The position numbers and the translations under genes are program-made. Below the pieces are notes generated by a model, which was given only the letters and a program-made list of their open reading frames with translations, did no database searches and was not told the DNA's origin. A stretch of DNA of 64,000 nt. It comes from Cylindrotheca closterium (Eukaryota; Bacillariophyta; Bacillariophyceae; Bacillariales; Bacillariaceae). The number at the start of each line of letters is the position of its first letter. Positions within the stretch are counted from its first letter, which is position 1. Location of the stretch: the NCBI GenBank assembly GCA_933822405.4, contig CAKOGP040002402.1, forward strand, positions 8,370 to 72,369, written 5' to 3'. Below are positions 52,939-61,994 of this stretch, in pieces.

Positions 52939-55320
52939 CTTTCTTCTACCGTATTGTAAAGGTGGAGAGAATAAGAACAATCTGTTTTTTATGAACTCCT
53001 TTTGTGCTGTGGCTGTTGCTGTTGCACGCTTGAGCCGCTGGCTACCGGGTACCCTGGTACTGTACGATATTTTTTTTTCACCCGCAGCCGCGGCAGCCAC
53101 AGCCAAAAAACCGAAATTCACCTCTTCCTCGTAACAAAAACCCGGAGAATCCCACAAACCCAGGCTTGGGTGAACCTCTCCATGAGCGAAACACGCACAA
53201 TTACTTAAGGCCAAGCAAGATTTGAATTGCCAAAGGTTACGTGGGCGTACCTCGAACTTCACGTAAGCACAATTTGACCTTCACGTTGGCTGAACCCTAC
53301 TGTACGTACCTGAAATGCCGTACAGTAATAAAGAGTGCCGTCGCAAAATTGACTCGCCCAAAACCGAATGCACAGAAACTTGGGTCCTCTAACCAAAATA
53401 ATAGCAATCCATCCCAGTATTTAATGTTAGTTCCTAAATAGGATACCGATTTTGATCGGAGAACGACCGTCAAGATCGATCCTTTGCCCGTACAATTTCT
53501 ACCTGTTTCTACACAAACATGTCGGCGTTCGTGAATGGGCGAGCTTGGTTGACAAATTTGGGTCCTAATTAGTATTCTCTAAGTGTCCGAATCCTATAAG
53601 TGGAAGCAGATGCATCACGTGTCGTTTCACTCTTCGTTTCTATCTCCTTGCACTTTTATATGGCTCTACCGTAGAAACTTGTTTCGGAAGATTTTGGACG
53701 GACCACCAAGAGAAAGTGACTGTGACATACCCCAAGTCACTTTTCTCAAGTTTTTGCGATCCAAAAGTTTGGACAAGATCCAGTATGACTATACGGTATA
53801 TGGCCTACTGACTTGAGTTGTTAAAACGCACGGGGCATACTCACATATATATCTCATATATCATACAGTACCTGTAGTGTACGATTATTATGCAAAAGAG
53901 GTTGACTCTCAAATGATTCATTCATACGTGGTGATGGATTCAGAGTGAGGGACTCACTCAGTCACTCGTGAATTGCACTTCAGGGGGCACATGCAAACGT
54001 ACGGCATAGATATATATGTATATATATGCCCCACTTTAATCTTGGGCAATCTTACTCGGATACAACTATTATCATATGTATTATTGTTATTATTATTGTT
54101 GTTGTTGTTGTTATGATACTATTATTGTCCACACATTCTGATCATGAAATCATGGAGCGTTTGCGGTTCTGGAAAAAGAATCATCATTGGCGTTGGCGTT
54201 GGCATTATTGGCTTTCTGGAATACTACGGTACAGTACAGTACTGTATTTCATTGTGTGGTCTCTGACAGTCCTGTATTCTTCAGTATACCTGGCCTGGTG
54301 GGTGTACCCTAATGGGTTGGCCTTTGTGCCATCGAACCAGCCGATATGTGCCATAGAACCAGCCAAGAGTATCGCATACTGTATAGACAGAACTTCTCAT
54401 TATTGCGCTCCAACAAAGATACTACGAACTTTCTGTTTGTGGATGATTGATGGATTGACTGACTGACTGACTGACTGACTGACTCGTTCATTCCGTCATG
54501 CGAGGTTCCTTATGAATATTAATGCTTCCGATGAGTTCAGCTTCAGCTGCTGCTTCTGCTCGTTCTTGCAATAGAATGGAATGGAATGGAATGGGATCCA
54601 TACTATATTCATATCGCTCCTTGGGGCAAGGAACTTGAAAGGAGGGCGCTATAGGAGGCAATAAATGAATGAATGAATGAATAGAAGCAACGGTATTATT
54701 TTCAAAAATACCAATAAGCACTCTCCAGTAAAAGGGTTTCTTCTTCAAAGAAGAAAACCGAACAACAACAATCCACCCCATCAATCAATCAATCAATCAA
54801 TCAATCAGTCAGTCCCATCGACTCACTCTAGTTCAATATCATCAATCAACACTTATTTGTCGGCGCAACAGGCAATTGTTTGATTCCTCCGTCTGTCGTA
54901 TATTGTGCGGTTGCTTGGTTGCTTGGCTCTGTGTGCAATCGAAACTGAAAAAAAAAAAAGTTACAGTAGCTTACTCTACATAATTCTCATCGCACAATAA
55001 TCAAGCATTGAAAAGAGACATTAAAATAGACTATTCAAAAATAGATTATTTAAAAAGTGAAGAATTATTGTATTTTGTAGTTGGAAGTGTTATACTATAT
55101 CTCGTCCTCTTGGGGTTCAACGAATCGCAGTCGTCATCCTTCTTCCATCGATGGTGATGATTGATTGATCCCAACATATATATATATATATGTAGCACTG
55201 CCCGCATATAATCCGTTGGTCCAAAAGAAGAAGTACTGGTACAGTACCAATCGTCACTCTCACTGATTCACTGATTCATTCACTCACTGATTCATTCACC
55301 CACCCAAATGCTTTGGATAC
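52939..55320. other. 2.4-kb spacer rich in tetranucleotide repeats
   Basis: Contains (GACT)n at 54456-54484, (GAAT)n at about 54663-54682, (TCAA)n at 54779-54806, (GTT)n near 54093-54113 and several GTAC palindromes (53044-53065, 54231-54245, 55231-55245). The frame at 54026-54466 is made of such repeats and was rejected. No gene is supported. Confidence 0.45.
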
Positions 55321-56298
55321 CTATTTCCAAGCATTGATAGATGCCTTGAGTCCCTTGTAGAAACCGGGATCATAAAAGTTGTACTTGGCAATAATGGCAA
55401 AATCTCCCACCTTGGTTCGATCATAAGTCTTCTTGGAGCGATGAGGATCAAAGACTCGACTTGAAATCCAATGCATAATGCTCTTGTCCAATGGTTTCAA
55501 TATGACTTGGAGTGGATCGGTAGGATTCTGCAGTGGACTCGAAGATGTTTGATACCCATTGTAACTGGGATAAAACATGCAAAGTCCATTGTTGTCACTG
55601 TATAGGTAAGCATCATTGTAGAGTTCGTAGGTATAGGGCAATTCGTCCTTGGCCGGGCCGATGCTAAAGATGAGCATGCCAAATTCACAAGGAGCATTAA
55701 TGTCGCGGCGGTATTCCACACTGCCGTCGGGTCCCATCCGAGACGAATACGTCACGGAAGCGGAATGATGGGGATGAAAGGGTGGTGGAATGGGGCCTTG
55801 GACTTCTCCTCCTGTGGTAGTGGTAGTGGATGGATGATGATTGCTCAGATTGTGATTGTGATTGTGATTGTGATTGGTTGCGGCTAGGACGTCTTCCATT
55901 TTGACAATTTCAAAGTCCATGAGGAATGCGGCATCACTGTTTTCGTCTTCTCCTTCTTCTTCGTTATCAGTGTGCGCCCAAGCATGCTGGGTGGACGACA
56001 ACGGCACCAATGGCAAGACTTGATTGGGTTCCACATACGGACCAATGATGTTCCACACTGTGACACAATTCATACACATGATGACGATGAGGAAAATGGA
56101 TTTCTTGCAAGGACCCCAATGAGCAAAGTCACCAATTTCTTTTACTTGTCCAGGAGCCAGCGTGGAGGATGATTCTTCGGATGAAGGTTTGTCCAAAAGA
56201 GCTTCCTTGAGGTTGGTCTCTTCGTCATCGTTGATGACTGCCAAAGTTGTCTTGTTTGCTGCCGCTGGTGGTGGTGGTGGTGCTGCTGCTGCTGTCAT
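55321..56298 (-). CDS. Single-pass membrane protein, 325 aa (hypothetical)
   Basis: Single-exon minus-strand frame. A Pro/Ala N-tail and acidic stretch (residues 1-65) precede one hydrophobic span, SIFLIVIMCMNCVTVWNIIG (about 67-86), so the long C-part is lumenal or extracellular if type II. It includes a repeat NHNHNHNHN (about 142-150) and a conserved-looking globular region from about residue 185, with EYRRDINAPCEFGMLIFSIG, YNDAYLYSDNNGLCMFYPSY and YNFYDPGFYKGLK. Composition is clearly coding. I do not recognise the family. Confidence 0.7.
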   Translation of the reverse strand: MTAAAAPPPPPAAANKTTLAVINDDEETNLKEALLDKPSSEESSSTLAPGQVKEIGDFAHWGPCKKSIFLIVIMCMNCVTVWNIIGPYVEPNQVLPLVPLSSTQHAWAHTDNEEEGEDENSDAAFLMDFEIVKMEDVLAATNHNHNHNHNLSNHHPSTTTTTGGEVQGPIPPPFHPHHSASVTYSSRMGPDGSVEYRRDINAPCEFGMLIFSIGPAKDELPYTYELYNDAYLYSDNNGLCMFYPSYNGYQTSSSPLQNPTDPLQVILKPLDKSIMHWISSRVFDPHRSKKTYDRTKVGDFAIIAKYNFYDPGFYKGLKASINAWK

Positions 56299-56820
56299 GG
56301 TCTTTTGGTTGTTATATGCCGACTAGGGAGAAGTCAGAGAATAGAATAGAGGAAATAGAATAAGGAAACAATGCCAATACGTACCGGTAGACAGTAAGAA
56401 TCTCCAAGAGTCTTGTCGTATTATTGTATTGTATAATACCATCGTAATCCTCACCACCACGTGCCGCGTTGACAAAGATAGATTCTGGAGTCGTGGTTTG
56501 GTTCGGACGAGTCGATTCAAGGTTTCGGGACTTCACTAGCTAGAATAGTATGCCAAGACCCATGAATTGACTTGTTTCAGAAGTAGATCGAGACACGTGA
56601 AAGCAACTATCACTATAGTATAGTATAGTCTAGCTATACTCGTGGCTGCTTCGGTCGTGGCTGGAGTAGAGTTCTTATTGTACTCGTACTGTATCTATTA
56701 TTTGGTATTTCGTCGTCCCCATACTACTACAGGATTCAAAAGTGGTAGACACTTTGTCATTCACGTTGACCAATAATATCAATATTCGTACTCTCCAAAC
56801 ACCTAGCAGTAGCTCTTTTT
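56299..56820. other. 3' region of the glutathione peroxidase gene
   Basis: If the neighbouring GPx is a selenoprotein, its SECIS element must lie here on the minus strand. I found candidate ATGA and GA elements (for instance from 56760 downward) but no stem with the right apical spacing that I would trust. Confidence 0.35.
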
Positions 56821-57543
56821 TTACATCAACGCAGCAATATCACTTTCCAAGTCATCGCCTGGAACAGAGACTTTGTAATAATGATGACACATCAGCACGA
56901 CGGTACAGAAAAAGCAAAAAGTTACAAACAAAGGCCGTCAGTGAGGACTCTATCCATCTTCGTTTCTTACCTGTGCCCTCCTTGTCCACAAGGAACTTGC
57001 CTTGAAAGTTCCAGTCCGGGTCGTCAGCACCAGTCTCAGTCTTCAAGTGTTGCCACACCTTGGGTGCGTCGGATCCAAGAACATTCCCAAGCTTCAAAAG
57101 AACACCCGGGAATCCTTGCTTCTCCGCAAAAGCTTGAATTTCAGCGTCGTCCGAAAATTCTTGGCCCCCAAACTCCATGCTTGGAAACGCCAAGATCATT
57201 AGGTCATCTCCCCACCGTTCCCCGAGTTGCTTCATTTGATCATACTCGCGGCGGGTCAAACCTCATTCTGTATTCGTAGAAAGAAAGAAAGAAAGAATGT
57301 CCCAACGAACGAAGGAGTCAGTCAGCCAGTCAGTTGTATTTTCATAACAAACAGTTAGTTGGTTTGTCCACATCACTTACGACTGGCAACATTTGTGGCA
57401 TAGACAACCTTGCCCTTGCAGTCTTCCATGGATTGGATGGAACCATCCGATCTGGTAGCCGAGAGATCGTAAAAGGATGCCTTGGAAAATGCCATTGCAG
57501 ATGTAGCCAAGTAAGCTACAAGAAGAAGAAGGGATCGAATCAT
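56821..57543 (-). CDS. Glutathione peroxidase with UGA-encoded selenocysteine
   Basis: Three exons on the minus strand, 57543-57381, 57267-56971 and 56858-56821, give 165 aa if UGA at 57265-57263 is read as selenocysteine (residue 56). The join reads TNVASQ-U-GLTRREYDQ, the canonical GPx active-site context NVASQU/CG. The other catalytic residues are present: Gln90 in MEFGGQEF and Trp140 in DWNFQGKFLVD, with Asn141. Residues 1-19 are a hydrophobic signal ending SAMAF, a plastid-type AxAF junction, so secretion or plastid import is likely. The exon 1 donor and exon 2 acceptor fall inside the active-site codon context, so an annotator that treats UGA as stop would lose the N-terminus. The C-terminus is short (DDLESDIAALM). 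Expected role: peroxide reduction with thiol donors. Confidence 0.85.
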
Positions 57544-58963
57544 GTGTGCAGTAGAATCAATACAACAATACAACTCAATTCAATGTTGTGAGGATTGTGA
57601 TTTGTGATGATGATAATCGAAGAGATATAGTATATGCCACATATTATCTTTTTCGCGAGACTCAGATATTTTATTGATATTTCGATGGAACTGATGTCAG
57701 TCGTCTGGCGTTCGTCAAAGTCCGACTAGTCGCAAACCAGCTGTTTCAGTACCTACCCTGAGAAAACCATCGCATACTGTAGCACACAATCTACACCATT
57801 TTTAGTTTTCAAAATGGTAACTTTGAAGCACAAACTAACGATGGTTATCAAAACTGCAAGAAATCGAGACAACTCATCACTCTTACACTTATCGGATGGG
57901 ATTCAGAGCAATTCACGATGAAACAACGAATCTTTGTTGTGCAATTTTGTCACTACACACACACAAGTATGATTGATTGATTCTTGCAACATCCTGCGGT
58001 TGGCTGGATGAGGCAAACCCAAAAGACAAATTGAAAATGGGCAAACTGGACTCTTATCCACTTCCAGAGGAATCATCCTTTGCCTCTACTTTGATGAGAT
58101 GACGGCATTGGATACTCTCTATCTGAGTACGATAAGACGGATTTATTGCGACCCAAACGATGGACGCAACAACCACAGGCATCCGTTGGGATTTCAACAT
58201 ACCGGCTGTATATTGCATATAGACTGCCCAGCAATAATGCTTTCTTTTGGCATTCCATGTAAACATTGGCTCTGCTGGTGTATTTCGTCGATTTGAGGCT
58301 GTGATTTAACCTTTCATTGGACCATCCGCGACGATGGCTCTCAGCAAAAAGCATGGCCAGATTTAGGTTTGACACGGATTGGACTTTTAATGGGCCCAGT
58401 CATGGCAAGACATGGAGTCCACTGCTGCAGTACTTTCTACCTGTATGTATAGTATCATGAATTTTTACAAATTTACAATGCGAAATGACATTGATTCTGC
58501 TTCTAATCAAAATCCATCATCGTGGGCATTGCAAACAACTTTCGCAAACATATTGTAGTGAAATGAAACTAACAGTATATACAGGATTGGCTGGTGTTTT
58601 ATTTTGCATCCATTGCTATTATTATTTTTTTTAATTTTATAGTTCATCTTCGAACTTATTGTTCCCATTCAAAGTTTGAAGTATTGAAGGTCCGACGACT
58701 TTTGAGTGTCGTCATGAATAGTATTTCCATACTATCTGCACACCAGCTTATTCTGAAGCCATCCACCATCCTATCTTCCTTGGTTTTATTTGTATGTCCT
58801 CCTTAACTTACGCGACCACCTACTGCAATGTTTTGGTGCAGCAGTACCCCTGTAGGCCGAACTCCCAAAGATCGAGTTGGCCTTGATGTTGCAGGAGGGT
58901 CAAACGGTAGAGGTAGATGAACATATCAGGAGTCGCTCTTTTTTTTTGTTTTTAAAAAAGCTC
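57544..58963. other. 1.4-kb spacer, no gene seen
   Basis: Contains the upstream region of the GPx gene and several short frames (58054-58375, 58594-58806) without protein-like features. Confidence 0.4.
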
Positions 58964-60049
58964 TCATTCATTTTTAGAAGGATCCGTAGTATCCTTTAGG
59001 AAGGAAATGTTGGCGAATAGGTTGCAAAGGTCCACGATGGAAGGGTCCTTGGACTTGTCGCAACTCGCTTGATACCTAGCATAAGCATCCGCAGAACAGA
59101 GTATGACCGATGGTGTCATTTTCTTTCTCAAATCAGTCATGGACAAACAGGGTGTCTCCAAGACGATGGATAAATCTTCCATGGATATGAGCTCTCGATC
59201 GATGACACTGCTGGCATAAATGATTGTAGTCACAGTGGCGACGAGGAGTAGGGCAATGGCAATGGAACCAAAAGTGGTCGAGGAGTCCAATACTACCTCC
59301 ATTGCTGCAATCGATTGAGCGTCCTCAAGGGATAGCAACGGTGGAAGTGGTGCTGGGACGAATGGGTCCTTGGTGGTGTAGGATTCCATTCCGTCGAAAA
59401 CATCTCTGACAATGAATTCAGGGTCAAGTATGCTTGGCCAAGCTGGAGCTGCAGCAAGTAGGTCACTGGCAACATATTCTAGCTTCTTGTAGACTCGTTG
59501 GTACTCGACATGGGACTCTTGGTTGTATGCTTCGAGCTTCTGGATGAAGAGTTCGATCTTTGAATGCATGGCAGTAAACGCTGCTTGGGCGTATGCTTTG
59601 TACTGCTCATTTAAGAGTTCTGCCAAAGACAAGCCTTCGTACTTCTCGTTGAGGTCTTGTGCGTAAGCTTTGATCGATTCGTAGTTGATCGATTGCTTGT
59701 AGGCGTTGTAGTTGTACTCGATACTGAAGAACTCGAAGATGACAGACATGGCATCAGTGAATGTTTCGGCGAAGGCTTCGTACTTCTTGCTGAAGTCTTG
59801 TGCGAAAGCCTTGACCGATTCGTAGTCAATAGACAGGATAAACTCCGCAAGGGAGAAAGAAGGAATACCAGTGGATTCCATCTCCACGGTGGTTCCAAAA
59901 AAGTCAACAGTGGAAACAATGTTTTCGTTGGCCAAACTGGAGACTTGAGTGGATGGACGAGTGTAGTTTGCACTCATCAAGGAAGGCATGGCCATTGGCT
60001 GCATGGCCAAAAGAAGAAAGATCATGATGATGGATGGAAGAGACAACAT
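58964..60049 (-). CDS. Secreted or type I membrane protein with helical repeats, 361 aa (hypothetical)
   Basis: The frame is open further upstream, but the Met at 60049 begins a good signal peptide (MLSLPSIIMIFLLLAMQPMA) and is preferred; the upstream part is Gln-rich leader. The middle contains two related amphipathic segments, IDYESVKAFAQDFSKKYEAF and INYESIKAYAQDLNEKYEGL, followed by KAYAQAAFTAM, which suggests a duplicated coiled helix unit. A single membrane span, IAIALLLVATVTTIIYAS, lies near residue 270, leaving about 80 residues on the other side, with several Cys. No known family recognised. Confidence 0.7.
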   Translation of the reverse strand: MLSLPSIIMIFLLLAMQPMAMPSLMSANYTRPSTQVSSLANENIVSTVDFFGTTVEMESTGIPSFSLAEFILSIDYESVKAFAQDFSKKYEAFAETFTDAMSVIFEFFSIEYNYNAYKQSINYESIKAYAQDLNEKYEGLSLAELLNEQYKAYAQAAFTAMHSKIELFIQKLEAYNQESHVEYQRVYKKLEYVASDLLAAAPAWPSILDPEFIVRDVFDGMESYTTKDPFVPAPLPPLLSLEDAQSIAAMEVVLDSSTTFGSIAIALLLVATVTTIIYASSVIDRELISMEDLSIVLETPCLSMTDLRKKMTPSVILCSADAYARYQASCDKSKDPSIVDLCNLFANISFLKDTTDPSKNE

Positions 60050-60865
60050 GGTGGAAAGCGTTTTGTTTGTTTGTTGTTGTTGATGTTGCTGTTCTTTGAA
60101 AGGACTGAATCGATGCAATTGATCGAATGTCAAAAATATGAGCAGATTCTGTTGTGAAATGAAGTTGCTCTGCTGAAGCAAGAAACGTCTCGACTTTGGA
60201 AAGATGTACCAAGCTCAGTAGAAAAGCTAGTGATGAGATCCGTTTCAAAGCAAATCGAAAGTTTGGGAGAGGTTTTCACAAAGTTTCGCCAGCAAACGGG
60301 CACGCTTGTTTCAAACTCCAATTGCTGGTCCTGTGTCATGGCTAATCCAAATAGGAAATTTGCTGCCCACTATATGATGGAATTCCCTCTTCATGGTCGC
60401 ATTTCTGGTTTCGCAACATGGCTGAAGTCATTATCATCGCCATTGTCTTGTCAAGGTTATGTCAACGAGAATACTAATGGTTTTCGTTTTTGTTGACTTA
60501 CACGTACTGTAATGCACTCATCTCGCACGCGCGCAACTTTCAGGTACTTCACTAGCTTCTACTCGAAGCCTACCCACAGGAGATCTTCCTTGATCCACCT
60601 CTTTGGCGGCCAAGCAAAAGCTCAAAAGAGACGAATAGCTTCATTTGGCGCTTTATTACCGGGAATTGGAGTTCGAAGATTTCAAATCATCGAAGAGGTT
60701 ATGGATTGACTATCACCACAGGGCGACCTTGCCACTATTTTGAAATCACGTAGATATCTCGTCTCATTTTGTTACACAAGCTGATGCGACAGGAGACTTA
60801 TTCCGTGCCCCATGGCTAATTTCCAGATTGCCGCCAATTCAATCAAATATTTTAAACAACAATGC
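60050..60865. other. Spacer with weak plus-strand open stretches
   Basis: Plus-strand stretch 60140-60496 reads like protein in part (LWKDVPSSVEKLVMRSV, then LGEVFTKFRQQTG) but has no good start or partner exon. It overlaps the leader of the minus-strand gene, so it is not called. Confidence 0.3.
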
Positions 60866-61720
60866 TCACTTTCGGTTCTTCCATGGCAGCTCAATTGGAT
60901 TGTAAATTCCAGCATCATTCGCAAGATCAGGATCATATTCATCAATGTTCAGCCTGTTCTCTTCTTCAACTCGCTTTCGGGCTTCCTGTAGCTTGCCTTG
61001 ATCTGGCAAATAGGCCACGAAGTCAAACAACTTTTCTCTCGTGTTCGTCAAGGACGCAATCAGAATGTCCTTTTGCTCCAATGTCATGGCCGCCCCATCA
61101 TTGTCTTTGTAGGTATATACAAAATCGATAGCTTCTTGTAAGGAGTCGGCCGCTTCATTGCCAGCTTGGACGGCCTCCACGACACTGGTCGGATCCATGA
61201 ACTTGGAAATGTAGTTGATTTGGTCCAACAATCGATAGCTTCGATCCACTAACCGTAGGGTCAATTTCATCTTTTTGATCGGTGGCAGCTTTTTGTTGAT
61301 GTAGCGTTCTTGGAGGCAGGTTGCTTCCTGGACGCGACATATCAGATACAAGGATTCCTTCAGTGGATCTGGATCAGGTGTGTAGGCATGCGAAGGAAGG
61401 GGAGACGAAATGGACAATAAGCCACAGTAGGTGGAGACTGGCATAAGACTACCCCAAAAGCTTTCTTGAAGCATTCTCCGTCGGTCCAATGTTTCCATGG
61501 ATATAGCTGGAACAGAATCAGATGATTCAATAGTGTTGGCTCTGCTTGGTGGTTGTGTCGCTGTCGTTGATTGCCCCGAGTTTGAATTTATTGTGGAGAG
61601 AGCTATCACTATCAGAGTTCGCGATTGTAGGAACACTAGAAGGAATGAAACAAGTCGCATCATCAATGTGTTTGTCTTGGTCTTTGCTTGCGATGAAATG
61701 TTATGCAACTCGATCATCAA
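60866..61720 (-). CDS. Predicted thylakoid-lumen protein with helical-bundle domain, 284 aa
   Basis: Single-exon frame. The first 42 residues contain a hydrophobic signal (MRLVSFLLVFLQSRTLIVIA, from an inner Met at 61660); translation may start at any of three Met codons. A Ser/Thr-rich linker then leads to DRRRMLQESFWGSL and a second hydrophobic stretch ending PSHA before YTPDPDP. That twin-Arg and Ala-x-Ala-like arrangement is typical of thylakoid transfer domains, so the mature protein likely begins near residue 112. The mature part is all-helical: CRVQEATCLQERYI, LLDQINYISKFM, EAADSLQEAIDFVYTY, NTREKLFDFVAYLPDQGKL and NDAGIYNPIELPWKNR. The layout recalls PsbQ-like four-helix lumen proteins, but I cannot confirm membership. 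Confidence 0.72.
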   Translation of the reverse strand: MMIELHNISSQAKTKTNTLMMRLVSFLLVFLQSRTLIVIALSTINSNSGQSTTATQPPSRANTIESSDSVPAISMETLDRRRMLQESFWGSLMPVSTYCGLLSISSPLPSHAYTPDPDPLKESLYLICRVQEATCLQERYINKKLPPIKKMKLTLRLVDRSYRLLDQINYISKFMDPTSVVEAVQAGNEAADSLQEAIDFVYTYKDNDGAAMTLEQKDILIASLTNTREKLFDFVAYLPDQGKLQEARKRVEEENRLNIDEYDPDLANDAGIYNPIELPWKNRK

Positions 61721-61994
61721 ACATTTATTTTCATATCCATTTCATCGATTCATTTTGGTCGAATGTGCAAGCTGGTACGATATAAATATATGGTGTATTT
61801 TAAAAAATAAATACAAACAATTCAAGATTTGGATAATAACGTGGCAAAACATTGTGGAAATTTAAAAAAAACGGGGAAAAACTAAACCTTCCGAATCGTA
61901 ATCATCATTCCTGACAACAATGCAAGTCGGGCTCTTTGGAACAACAAGCACTAGGTTTGAGCCCGTCTACCTATGTATATATATATATATAACT

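Noticed and set aside
54026..54466. 146-codon frame with Ile/Val runs resembling a membrane protein
   Set aside because: The hydrophobic run comes from TTA and GTT microsatellites and the end from a GACT repeat; not a natural protein.
56700..56765. SECIS candidate beginning ATGA at 56760 on the minus strand
   Set aside because: The apical AA lies too far from the ATGA core and helix pairing is weak, so I do not call it; the element may lie further downstream.
60140..60709. Plus-strand open stretches near 60.2-60.7 kb
   Set aside because: Partly protein-like but without start, splice continuity or partner, and overlapping the leader of the minus-strand gene.
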